Translations under genes and position numbers: made by a program | Assembly: GCA_964425215.1 (NCBI GenBank) | Contig: CAYRLW010000023.1 | Coordinates: forward strand, 1 to 48,147 | Reading direction: 5' to 3' | Length of the DNA stretch: 48,147 bases | Source: CAYRLW01 sp964425215 | GTDB lineage: Bacteria; Spirochaetota; Spirochaetia; Treponematales; Breznakiellaceae | Shown: piece by piece, positions 8,782-16,615 of the stretch | Position numbering within the stretch: the first letter of the stretch is position 1 | Layout of the letters: each line of letters starts with the position of its first letter | Notes under the pieces: model-generated | Told to the model about the DNA's origin: nothing | Databases searched by the model: none | The model's input: the letters and a program-made list of their open reading frames with translations, nothing else

Positions 8782-9145
8782 AACGGGCCATATTGGTCGG
8801 GGTTTCGTACACGTCCAGGGCCCATAACCGGTCCCCGTTCCCTCCGGAATCGATAAACATCTGGAGAACCCGATCAAAAAGGAAGCGGGCAATCCGTTCG
8901 GCGCTGGGATCCCCCTCGAATTCCGTAAATTCGTTTAAATTTTGATGATCCAATCTTCCTACCGCTTCCCGTAAAATCCCTTTTAGGGAACCAAAGTCCA
9001 CCAGCATGCCCCCATCATCCAAGGTTTCACCCCGGGCCCAGAGCCGGACCCGGTAATTATGCCCGTGCAAGCGTTCGCATTTTCCGTGGTAATGGGTTAA
9101 AAAATGGGCCGCCGCGAAATCGGCCTCCACCCGGACGGTATACAT
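8762..9145 (-). CDS. queD: 6-carboxytetrahydropterin synthase QueD / PTPS family
   Basis: QueD turns 7,8-dihydroneopterin triphosphate into 6-carboxy-5,6,7,8-tetrahydropterin, the second step of the 7-deazaguanine pathway to preQ0 and queuosine. The zinc histidines are visible in FAAAHFL and LHGHNY, with the catalytic cysteine in GKCERLHGHNY, followed by DHQNLNE and the ET pair near the end. The start at 9145 gives 127 aa with the usual MYTVRVEADF beginning; a TTG 25 codons upstream would add an unrelated tail. The stop lies 20 bases inside the adenine methyltransferase gene. No queC, queE or queF is in the window. A weak TTGACG/TATGGT pair (9176-9181, 9152-9157) ends six bases before the ATG. 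Confidence 0.9.
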   Translation of the reverse strand: MYTVRVEADFAAAHFLTHYHGKCERLHGHNYRVRLWARGETLDDGGMLVDFGSLKGILREAVGRLDHQNLNEFTEFEGDPSAERIARFLFDRVLQMFIDSGGNGDRLWALDVYETPTNMARYERSGL

Positions 9146-9241
9146 GGTCCTACCATAATCGAACGACGGTCCCCCCGTCAATGATAGGACAGGGATTGCG
9201 AAGCCCTGTTCATTTCCCAAAACCCTTTGAAAGAGGCTCCC

Positions 9242-9270
9242 TTTACCGAAACGGCTATCCAGGGTATCAT
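9242..9270 (+). promoter_or_regulatory. Candidate leaderless promoter of murE
   Basis: TTTACC (9242-9247) and TATCAT (9265-9270) are 17 bases apart. The -10 ends exactly six bases before the murE ATG at 9277, so the expected first transcribed base is the A of the start codon. No convincing Shine-Dalgarno sequence is present. An AGGG at 9261-9264 is too far away, and part of the -10 spacer. Confidence 0.45.
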
Positions 9271-9276
9271 AGACGA

Positions 9277-10917
9277 ATGCAACGACGTTTTTCAGAGTTT
9301 TTCACCCCCGAAACGGCCCAGCGGTCCGCCTTTATCGAAGCCCGCTGGGGCGCCACGGTGACGGAAAGGGCTACGGATTCCATGTTCGCCGGGGAAACTC
9401 CCTTGGTCAGTACCCTGGTATACGATTCCCGCCACGTCCAGCCGGGAAGTCTTTATTTTGCTCTCCCGGGCTTGCACGTGGACGGCCATACTTTTATAGA
9501 TCAGGCTATAGGGCAGGGAGCTGTGGTGGTGGTCCATCAAGCCCCCTTACCCTCATATAACCCGGAGGTTTTGTATATCCGGGTTCAGGATTCCCGGTTT
9601 GCCATGTCACCCATTTCGGACGCTTTTTTTGATTATCCTTCAAAAAATTTGGTGGTCATCGGGGTTACGGGAACCGAGGGAAAAAGCACCACGGTTTTTT
9701 TAATTTATCAGCTGTTGATCCTTTCGGGGAAACGGGCGGGCTTTATTTCCACGGTCCAATACAGAACCGGCGATACGGAAGAGTGGAACCCGGAACATCA
9801 AACCACCCCCGAAGCGCCCACCATTCACGGCGCCCTTAGGGCTATGGTGGACCACGGGATGGAATACGCGGTGGTAGAATCCAGCTCCCACGGTCTTTCG
9901 CCCAGGACCAACCGCTTGGGGGATGTACGGTTTGACGTGGCCGTGATGACCAACGTCACCCATGAACATTTGGAATTCCACGGCAGTTGGGAACAGTATA
10001 GGGACGATAAGGCAAACCTTTTCCGGGCTCTGGATCTGTGGTCCCACGAAAAACAGCTCCACTCGCTCAAGGGGCTTCCCGTAGGTGAAGGCGGAACCCT
10101 CCGGCTTCCCTCCTTCGCGGTAGCCAACGCGGACGATCCCAGTCTATCGTATTTTTCCGCCGCCACCGAACGGAGAACCTACACCTACAGCGTTCGGGGG
10201 GCGGAGGCGGACGTTTCTGTAAAAAGCATGGAAAGCACCGCCAGGGGGAACAGCTACGAAGTCAGGCTTCGTTCTACCGGTGATATCGTACAAATCCAGG
10301 ACCAACTCCCGGGCTCTTTCAACGTAGGCAACGTCCTGGCCGCGCTTTTGGCGGTCTCTCGGCTTTTAAACTTACCAGCGGTGGATTTTGTTCCCCTTAT
10401 CGACCAATTACGACCCGTTCGCGGGAGGATGACGGTTATCGACCGGGGCCAGCCCTTCGAGGTGGTGGTGGATTATGCCCATACCCCCTCGTCCTTCGAA
10501 GCCGTTTTGCCTCCTATAAAAAAGAGGGTAGAAGCCCATGGAGGAAGACTCATCAGCCTTTTTGGTTCCGGGGGCGAACGGGACAGGGAAAAACGGCCCC
10601 GCCAGGGGAGGATCGCGGCGGATTGGTCGGATATCCTTATCCTCGCGGACGAAGACCCCCGGGGAGAGGATCCCATGGCCCTGCTGGAAGAGATAGCCAC
10701 CGGGTGCGCAGACCGAGCGAGGGGGGAATCCCTGTTTCTCATTCCTGACCGCCCCACGGCGATACGTCGGGCTTTTTCTTTAGCCCAACCGGGGGATGTG
10801 GTACTCCTCCTGGGAAAGGGCCACGAAAATTCGATCATCTACGCGGATAGAACCATTCCGTACGACGAAATTACCGAAGCGGAAAAGGCTCTTTCCGAAT
10901 TAGGCTACGGGAATTAA
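9277..10917 (+). CDS. murE: UDP-MurNAc-tripeptide synthetase MurE
   Basis: MurE adds the third, diamino, residue of the peptidoglycan stem peptide to UDP-MurNAc-L-Ala-D-Glu. The N-terminal TLVYDSRHVQPGSLYFALPG block, the ATP loop GVTGTEGKST, the VVESSSHGLSPR segment and the C-terminal VVDYAHTPSS and FGSGGERDREKRP blocks are all present. The substrate-selecting loop reads DEDPRGEDP rather than the DNPR of meso-diaminopimelate enzymes. Spirochaete peptidoglycan is known to use L-ornithine, so ornithine or lysine is a likely substrate; that is inference. The ATG at 9277 gives 546 aa and the usual N-terminus; an in-frame ATG at 9181 would add an unrelated tail. It leads a murE-ddl-dapF-like operon. 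Confidence 0.93.
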   Translation: MQRRFSEFFTPETAQRSAFIEARWGATVTERATDSMFAGETPLVSTLVYDSRHVQPGSLYFALPGLHVDGHTFIDQAIGQGAVVVVHQAPLPSYNPEVLYIRVQDSRFAMSPISDAFFDYPSKNLVVIGVTGTEGKSTTVFLIYQLLILSGKRAGFISTVQYRTGDTEEWNPEHQTTPEAPTIHGALRAMVDHGMEYAVVESSSHGLSPRTNRLGDVRFDVAVMTNVTHEHLEFHGSWEQYRDDKANLFRALDLWSHEKQLHSLKGLPVGEGGTLRLPSFAVANADDPSLSYFSAATERRTYTYSVRGAEADVSVKSMESTARGNSYEVRLRSTGDIVQIQDQLPGSFNVGNVLAALLAVSRLLNLPAVDFVPLIDQLRPVRGRMTVIDRGQPFEVVVDYAHTPSSFEAVLPPIKKRVEAHGGRLISLFGSGGERDREKRPRQGRIAADWSDILILADEDPRGEDPMALLEEIATGCADRARGESLFLIPDRPTAIRRAFSLAQPGDVVLLLGKGHENSIIYADRTIPYDEITEAEKALSELGYGN

Positions 10918-10927
10918 GGGGCATACA

Positions 10928-12073
10928 ATGAAAAAGACAATCGCCGTTCTTTACGGAGGCCGGTCGGGGGAACACGAGGTATCCCTGGTTTCAGCGGCCT
11001 CGGTGGTTCGCAATTTAGACGGAGAAAAATACGAACTTAGGCTGATCGGGATCGACGCCAACGGCTACTGGTTCCTACAGGATACCCAGGAGCTGGATCG
11101 CTGTCGTTCCGGAGCGGCATCCCTCCGTATAGAAACCCGCTCAGACCTGAAAGTGCGTCTCCTTCCGGGGGGAGGAACGGCGGAGGCCCTTTCCACCGCG
11201 GAGGGAAAAACCCTCCCGGTGGATGTGGTCTTTCCGGTACTCCACGGAACCTTTGGGGAGGATGGAACCCTTCAGGGGCTTTTAGAAATGGCCGATCTCC
11301 CCTACGTGGGGGCTGGCGTCCTGGGTAGCGCTATCGGAATGGATAAGGAAGTAGCCAAGGCCCTCTGGATCCACGCCGGCCTACCCACGGTTCCCTATAT
11401 TGCCCTCAGGGCCATCGAATGGGCCAACAGGGAAAAACGGAACGCCCTTATAGAACGGGCGGAGAGGGATTTTCGGTATCCCCTGTTCGTCAAACCATCC
11501 CGAGCGGGCTCTTCGGTCGGCGCGGCAAAGGCGTCGGACAGGGCGGCTCTGGAAAAGGCCGTGGAAGGGGCCCTGGGCTGGGACGATAAGGTTTTAATCG
11601 AACCTTTTATTCCCGCCCGGGAAATCGAGTGTTCGGTTACCGGAAACGATCGGTGCGAAGCCTATACCCCCGGAGAAATCATCCCTTCCCACGAATTCTA
11701 CGATTACGACGCCAAATATACGGACCCCGATGGGGCAAAACTCCTAATCCCTGCGGATCTTTCGGAGACCGAATTACGGACCGTTAGGGAAATCGCCCTG
11801 CGGGCCTATAAGACCGCCGAACTTTCGGGACTGGCCCGGGTGGATTTTTTCCTTAACAAAAACACTTCGGAGATTCTTTTAAACGAAGTAAATACCATGC
11901 CTGGATTCACCACCATCAGCATGTTCCCCAAAATGTGCGAAGCCTCGGGGCTCGCGTACGGAGAATTGTTGGATCGCTTGATCGGCCTGGCGGAGGAACG
12001 GTTTATAGAAAAGCGGAATCTGCGTTATTCGCGGATAACGGACCAAAATGCCAAAGGAGGCCGTAGCTCTTGA
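10928..12073 (+). CDS. ddl: D-alanine-D-alanine ligase
   Basis: Ddl joins two D-alanines with ATP to make the end of the peptidoglycan stem peptide. The protein starts KKTIAVLYGGRSGEHEVSLVSA, the classic N-terminal signature. It continues with HGTFGEDGTLQGLLE, the ATP-grasp core LFVKPSRAGSSVGAAKA, and the metal-binding end FFLNKNTSEILLNEVNTMPGFT. At 381 aa it is a little longer than the E. coli enzymes because of an insertion near residues 60-85, which is common in other bacteria. AAGGGG lies seven bases before the ATG. It follows murE by ten bases and its TGA overlaps the TTG start of the next gene. Confidence 0.96.
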   Translation: MKKTIAVLYGGRSGEHEVSLVSAASVVRNLDGEKYELRLIGIDANGYWFLQDTQELDRCRSGAASLRIETRSDLKVRLLPGGGTAEALSTAEGKTLPVDVVFPVLHGTFGEDGTLQGLLEMADLPYVGAGVLGSAIGMDKEVAKALWIHAGLPTVPYIALRAIEWANREKRNALIERAERDFRYPLFVKPSRAGSSVGAAKASDRAALEKAVEGALGWDDKVLIEPFIPAREIECSVTGNDRCEAYTPGEIIPSHEFYDYDAKYTDPDGAKLLIPADLSETELRTVREIALRAYKTAELSGLARVDFFLNKNTSEILLNEVNTMPGFTTISMFPKMCEASGLAYGELLDRLIGLAEERFIEKRNLRYSRITDQNAKGGRSS

Positions 12074-12945
12074 CCCTTTCCTTTTTTAAATTACAGGTAG
12101 CGGGCAACGATTATATTCTGGTGGACCTGGACCGGGAGAGCAATGAAAAAATACTCCATAGAAGCGAAAGCCTGGGAGAGTTGGCCCAATTGATTTTGGA
12201 TCGTTTCTGCGGTGTCGGCGGCAGGGGTTGTATTTTTATCCAAAACAAACCCAATACCCTATCGGGAGCCAGGGCGGTTTCAATTCAAGTGTATCGGAGC
12301 GATGGAATTATGGATCGATGCGGGCGGGATCCCCTACTCTGCGCCGCCCGGTGGGCCTTCGATTCGGGGAAAAGCGCGGGGAACCAGGTTCATATCCTCC
12401 GTGAAAGGACAACCTTTGTCTTAACCGCGGTGGATTCCAAATCCTTTATGATGGAGATTGGCGTGGCCCCTCCCCGAAAACTAACACTCATTGTGGACGG
12501 CCACCCTACGACGGCTTTTTTAGTGGATTTAGAACAACGGTATTCCGTCGGTATAGCCGATCCCGAGGGACCTACCACCAAACGAATAGCCCAAGCCCTG
12601 CGGGCCATGGAGAAAAAAGCGGTCCCTGTGGTTATTCGTACCCATAAGCCCGATACGATCCGATTCATTGCCACGGGTAAGGTTGACAGAACCGAATCAG
12701 CCGCCGCGGCCATGTGGGCGTCCTTGGCCGAAGGCCGGCTAAAGAACGAAGCTCTGGTAGAGTGGCGGGGCAAGGGAGGAGCGGTATCCTTCGCCGATTT
12801 TGCCCAAAAGCGGGACCCCGGCCTCTCTAGCGGTCCAGGAACGCTGATCGATCGGGGCAGGTTCTACGTCGAGGGAGCTAAAGCAGATACCCTACGGCTT
12901 ACCGGTATGGCCGAATACGCCTTTGAGGGGACCTTCGATTTTTAA
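12070..12945 (+). CDS. Diaminopimelate-epimerase-like protein, second catalytic Cys missing
   Basis: This 291-aa protein has the DapF fold signature but not its full active site. The N-terminal GNDYILVD and the first half catalytic block are recognisable: C84 in DRCGRDPLLC stands where DapF has its first catalytic cysteine, although the CGNG loop is altered and one residue longer. In the second half the GETLACGTG motif is replaced by RTESAAAAMWAS around residues 207-217, so the second catalytic cysteine is alanine (about A213). A normal two-base epimerase reaction is therefore unlikely. The start is TTG: AAAGGAGG at 12053-12060 lies nine bases upstream and the TTG overlaps the ddl stop. It may be a decayed DapF, or a relative with another job in wall synthesis. 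Confidence 0.75.
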   Translation: MTLSFFKLQVAGNDYILVDLDRESNEKILHRSESLGELAQLILDRFCGVGGRGCIFIQNKPNTLSGARAVSIQVYRSDGIMDRCGRDPLLCAARWAFDSGKSAGNQVHILRERTTFVLTAVDSKSFMMEIGVAPPRKLTLIVDGHPTTAFLVDLEQRYSVGIADPEGPTTKRIAQALRAMEKKAVPVVIRTHKPDTIRFIATGKVDRTESAAAAMWASLAEGRLKNEALVEWRGKGGAVSFADFAQKRDPGLSSGPGTLIDRGRFYVEGAKADTLRLTGMAEYAFEGTFDF

Positions 12946-12954
12946 CGTTAAAAA
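12939..12954. other. 16-bp perfect palindrome spanning two convergent stop codons
   Basis: TTTTTAACGTTAAAAA is centred between the stop of the DapF-like gene (12943-12945) and the stop of the sensor kinase (12948-12950). Both stops lie inside the palindrome. It is AT-rich with no GC stem, so it is not a classic terminator. Confidence 0.6.
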
Positions 12955-15476
12955 AAATCACCTATTATTTTCATGAGCCTATTTTCGTTCACCGGTTTCG
13001 GCAGAGTAGCGTCGGCCCCCTCTAGAACGAACGAGGGGTCCCTAAAGGCCATATCGGCGCTGGAAATAATGAGCAAAGGCTTCCGTTCCCCTTGAACATC
13101 GCGGATTCGACGGATTACCTCGGGGCCCTCAAGCCCCCCCATATGATCGTCCAGGACCACGATATCGTGGCCCCGTACCTTCCACAGTTCTAGGGCGACC
13201 TTTCCATCCTCCGCTTCGTCCACCTGGGCACCCCAGGAGCGGAAAAGGTAAACCACCACCATCCGGGCTATTTTTTCATCCTCCGCAACCAAAACCCGAA
13301 GTCCCCGCAGATCCGGCGTTTTCGGAGCCTCCTGGCGAAGGACCGGGGAATTCGGAGCCGCTTGGATAGGAACCGGGGAAGGTGGAGGCTCCTGGATAGG
13401 AACCGAAGCAGGGGAATGGATAGAAAGCGAGCGGTTTGTTTCCCCGGTCAATACCGATACGGTTGGCTTTTCAGCTTCGGAGCCTGTAACCAGGGGAAAG
13501 GCGATCCGGAACGAAAAAAGGCTTCCCTGGCCCTCCGTACTGGAAACCTGTATCTCGCCCCCCATGGCCTCTACGATCCCATGGACGATAGAAAGTCCCA
13601 AACCGTGGCTCGATTGGCCGTCTTCGGTTTTCGTTTCCACCGAAGCAAAGGGCTTCCAAATATCCTGCAGTTTTTCCGCATTGATGCCCCGCCCGGTATC
13701 CCGCACCCAGCCGTGAACCTCCAACGTATTGTTCACCGTAATACCCGTTAGATCCACCCGAATAGAACCCGAAGCGGTATATTTTAGGGCGTTCCCTACC
13801 AGATTTGAAAGGATCTGACGGAACCGCAGGGGGTCCCCCAAGACGGGGACGTGGAGTTCCGGTCCTACGGTAAGGGTAAATTCCAAATTCCTTCTGCGAG
13901 AGCGAATCGCAAAGGGCTCTAAAAGGTTTTTAGCTTCCTGGGCGGGGGAAAAGGGCTCCGAACGGAGGGTAAGCTTCCCGGAAGAAGACTTTGCCTGGTC
14001 TAAAATATCGTCAATCAACTCCAACAAACGGTTGATAGATCCCCTGATATCGATCTCCATAGGAATCGCCAGGGTTTCCAAAACCGAATAAATGGCCGCC
14101 AAGGGAGATTTAAGCTCGTGGCCCATGAACGAAAGATACTTCTCCGATAACCTGGTCATCCGTTCGGCGGCGTTTTTTGCCTCCCGCAGTTCCAAATTTC
14201 GCTGTTCCAAGGCCCCCGTCATGGCCACTAGACTATCCCGGAGCTCGTTAATCTCTGACACGGAAGTTTTTGGCCAAACCACCGAGCTTTCCCCCCGTTG
14301 GGTCAATTCGGCGGAACGCCGTAACCCCTCCAGGGGCCGCATAATCATGGTGGCTAATGCAAAAGCCAGGCTTCCCATAACCGCAAGCCAGACAAAGAGA
14401 AAGAGAAAAATGAGCGAAATGGACTGATTAAAGGTGTTTACATCGTTTTTTATAGGACGGCTAACCAGGACCTCGGTAGTCCCGAGGGTTTGCCGAGCTA
14501 AAACCACCGAAACAGCCCATCGCTTCATGGGGTTGGTTTCCCGGTTCGGCGCTACCACGGAGGCGTTTCCCAAAGAAGTTAGGATTGTAACGTCGCTTCC
14601 CAAATACCAGGGAACTTCCGTGGCGGTAAAGGATCCATGGTCCAGAACTCTAGCGTCTTCGCGCACAGAATAAACGGCCCAATCGAAACCGGTTATGGCT
14701 TTAAAACGCCGTAAAAAGCCCTCTTCCCCATCGCTCGATTCTGAAGGCCCCATTTCGGTGGCCATGAGGGAGGCGATTTTGGAAGCCTCCGCCTCCGCAG
14801 ACCGGAGAGTGCTGTCCCTTTGGACGACCATATAGATGCCTACCCCGATCAAAAGGGGCAAAAGAATGGCGAAATTGAGAAATAAAAGCAAATACTCCTG
14901 TGCATGAATGGTATTTTTGGAACGGCTAAACAGGCTTTTTATCCCTCGAACCGCATAAAACAAAATCAGAGCAAAAACTGCGTTGTAGATGCTGTTGATG
15001 CCCTGCTTTGTCGCGGCGGCCAGGGCCCCGGAAAAATCCATCCTTAAAAAAAGGACATACTGGAGCAGAACCAGGGGAGCTCCCACCAGGGGCCAATACC
15101 AGATTTCATAGATCAACACCCGTTCATATGTACCCTGACGACCCAGGCTTGCTAAAAACAGCCCCTCCAGCAGAACGCTTAACAAAGCCCAGGGATGGCC
15201 CCAGAGCATGAGGGTGGGCGTCATGGTTAGGAGGGGACCGAAAATTCCCCAGGGCCAAGGACTGATCAGGGCGGCGAAAACCCCAAACACGTTACCAACG
15301 AGGAACGTAATCCCAAAGCCCGTATCGATGGAAAAATAGAGATTTGTTAAAAAACCTATAGCAACGGCGGACAGGGACAGGATGAACGGGATCCGCGATT
15401 CTCCACCGATCCTTGATTCCCCATCGATCCACGGGTCTCCATCGATTCGCGGTTCCCCACCGATCCGCCGTTTCAT
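12948..15476 (-). CDS. Hybrid sensor histidine kinase with receiver domain
   Basis: This is an 842-aa membrane-bound hybrid two-component kinase. After a repetitive hydrophilic N-terminus come six hydrophobic segments within about residues 28-230, an outside loop of roughly 130 residues as the likely sensor, a seventh membrane helix and a HAMP-like linker. The dimerisation domain has the phosphorylated H453 in SFMGHELKSP. A HATPase domain follows, with NLVGNALKY and DTGRG blocks and a SHGLGLSIVHGIV G2 box. A proline-rich linker of three 11-residue repeats (PVPIQ-like) leads to a C-terminal receiver with acceptor D776 in VLDDHMGG. No response regulator gene is adjacent, so the output partner is elsewhere. 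The gene starts three bases after the mrp stop. The stimulus is unknown. Confidence 0.9.
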   Translation of the reverse strand: MKRRIGGEPRIDGDPWIDGESRIGGESRIPFILSLSAVAIGFLTNLYFSIDTGFGITFLVGNVFGVFAALISPWPWGIFGPLLTMTPTLMLWGHPWALLSVLLEGLFLASLGRQGTYERVLIYEIWYWPLVGAPLVLLQYVLFLRMDFSGALAAATKQGINSIYNAVFALILFYAVRGIKSLFSRSKNTIHAQEYLLLFLNFAILLPLLIGVGIYMVVQRDSTLRSAEAEASKIASLMATEMGPSESSDGEEGFLRRFKAITGFDWAVYSVREDARVLDHGSFTATEVPWYLGSDVTILTSLGNASVVAPNRETNPMKRWAVSVVLARQTLGTTEVLVSRPIKNDVNTFNQSISLIFLFLFVWLAVMGSLAFALATMIMRPLEGLRRSAELTQRGESSVVWPKTSVSEINELRDSLVAMTGALEQRNLELREAKNAAERMTRLSEKYLSFMGHELKSPLAAIYSVLETLAIPMEIDIRGSINRLLELIDDILDQAKSSSGKLTLRSEPFSPAQEAKNLLEPFAIRSRRRNLEFTLTVGPELHVPVLGDPLRFRQILSNLVGNALKYTASGSIRVDLTGITVNNTLEVHGWVRDTGRGINAEKLQDIWKPFASVETKTEDGQSSHGLGLSIVHGIVEAMGGEIQVSSTEGQGSLFSFRIAFPLVTGSEAEKPTVSVLTGETNRSLSIHSPASVPIQEPPPSPVPIQAAPNSPVLRQEAPKTPDLRGLRVLVAEDEKIARMVVVYLFRSWGAQVDEAEDGKVALELWKVRGHDIVVLDDHMGGLEGPEVIRRIRDVQGERKPLLIISSADMAFRDPSFVLEGADATLPKPVNENRLMKIIGDFF
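15390..15476 (-). repeat. 18-bp tandem repeat in the sensor kinase N-terminus
   Basis: Four full 18-base units and one partial unit run in phase with the gene: 15390-15407, 15408-15425, 15426-15443, 15444-15461 and 15462-15476. Each encodes a six-residue unit of the type R/W-I-G/D-G-E/D-P/S. The copies differ at several positions, so the array is not freshly expanded. Confidence 0.85.
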
Positions 15477-15479
15477 CTT

Positions 15480-16256
15480 TTACTTTACCATTTCGTTATT
15501 AACGGCCACCACCAGAGCTTCCGCTTGGGACCGAAGGTCCTGCGGCAGGGTATCCCATTCTAGGGACCCCATTTGGGCTAGTTCCTTTCGCCAAGCGAAG
15601 CGGGCCAACAGGGGAAGACCTAGTTTTTTTGCCGTATCGGCGGCGTTATCCTGGGCGAACAGGCGAAATTCCTTTCCACAGTGGGGGCATACCATGGCGC
15701 CCATGTTTTCTACCACCCCCAAAACGGGGATATCCAGCTTAAGGGCCATTTTTACCGATTTGGCGACGATCATTCCCACAAAATCCTGGGGCGTAGCCAC
15801 AACCACGATCCCGTCCAGGGGCAACTGTTGAAAACCGCTCAGGGCGATATCGCTGGTTCCCGGGGGAAAGTCCACCACCAGGTAATCCAGCTCGCCCCAA
15901 TCGGAGTCTTCGTAAAATTGTTTAAGGGCCCCCGCTAAAAGGGGTCCCCGCCACAAGACCGGGTCGTCCTCGTCCCCGAGGAACATATTGATGGAAATAC
16001 AGCGAATTCCCATAATCGCTTCCAATGGTAGCATTTTTTCTCCGTCGCTTTCTCCCCGCTGGCCTTCTAACCCTAACAGGCGGGGAATACTGGGTCCGGT
16101 GATATCCGCGTCTAAAATGCCCGTTTTAAACCCCCGGGCCGCTAAGGCCTGGGCTAATAACACGGTGGTAGTCGATTTACCCACCCCGCCTTTGCCGCTT
16201 ACCACACCGATCAGGCGCTTAACGCCCTTTTTATCAAATTTCTCAAGACCCGCCAT
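15480..16256 (-). CDS. mrp: Mrp/ApbC-type P-loop ATPase, Fe-S cluster carrier
   Basis: This belongs to the Mrp/NBP35 family of P-loop ATPases that carry and transfer iron-sulfur clusters in the cytoplasm. The deviant Walker A motif GKGGVGKSTT is at residues 21-30, followed by GILDADITGPSIPRLLG. The cluster-binding CxxC is C190-C193 in MVCPHCGKEF. The length of 258 aa is that of the compact form without the N-terminal DUF59 domain. AGGATAGG about eight bases upstream supports the ATG at 16256. It is likely co-transcribed with the sensor kinase behind it. An iron-sulfur role fits an organism making many radical SAM proteins, but no direct link is shown. Confidence 0.92.
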   Translation of the reverse strand: MAGLEKFDKKGVKRLIGVVSGKGGVGKSTTTVLLAQALAARGFKTGILDADITGPSIPRLLGLEGQRGESDGEKMLPLEAIMGIRCISINMFLGDEDDPVLWRGPLLAGALKQFYEDSDWGELDYLVVDFPPGTSDIALSGFQQLPLDGIVVVATPQDFVGMIVAKSVKMALKLDIPVLGVVENMGAMVCPHCGKEFRLFAQDNAADTAKKLGLPLLARFAWRKELAQMGSLEWDTLPQDLRSQAEALVVAVNNEMVK

Positions 16257-16488
16257 GCTGTGTACCTATCCTTATATAAAAAATTTTCGAATCCTAACCT
16301 TCGTCGGGACCCCACTTCCAACCGTACTAGGTCGTCCCCGAAAGAAGCTCTCCGGAATCTTTCGAAACCTCGGGGAAAACCATAGTTCCCCCCGGAGTAT
16401 TATCTCGATGTATAGTTGGAATAATCTACTAAAATTATGAGCATATGATAGCTTTGTCAAGGTACTGTTGCGGCTATCGATAAACTTG

Positions 16489-16529
16489 TGGGACTCTTTT
16501 AAAAGCAACAGACTTTTGAAAGAACCTCC
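16489..16529. repeat. Dispersed palindromic repeat, CAACAGA-loop type, degenerate copy
   Basis: The right arm CTTTTGAAAGAACCTCC (16513-16529) and the loop CAACAGA (16506-16512) match the copy at 32289-32329. The left arm is imperfect over its outer half. It lies in the 359-base gap between mrp and efp, upstream of the efp promoter. The same gap has an inverted pair CGAAAGA...TCTTTCG near 16340-16370; the rest shows nothing I recognise. Confidence 0.75.
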
Positions 16530-16545
16530 GGTCTCTTTCCCTTTC

Positions 16546-16574
16546 TAGACGAAGAGCCCTAAAATCGATATACT
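16546..16574 (+). promoter_or_regulatory. Probable efp promoter
   Basis: TAGACG (16546-16551) and TATACT (16569-16574) are separated by 17 bases, about 40 bases before the efp start. GAGAGGA at 16604-16610 is the ribosome site. Confidence 0.5.
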
Positions 16575-16615
16575 TTTTTCGCTATTTGATTTTTGTCAGC
16601 AAAGAGAGGAAAAGC

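Noticed and set aside
9223..9241. CCCTTTGAAAGAGGCTCCC upstream of murE resembles one arm of the dispersed palindromes.
   Set aside because: Only a half-site with several mismatches and no matching second arm; could be chance.
12070..12945. Reading the DapF-like gene as a normal dapF.
   Set aside because: The second catalytic cysteine block is replaced by alanines and the first loop is altered, so a functional epimerase call is not supported.
16340..16378. Inverted pair CGAAAGA...TCTTTCG between mrp and efp, outwardly like the palindromic repeats.
   Set aside because: The loop and outer arms do not match either repeat type, and the stem is only seven bases.
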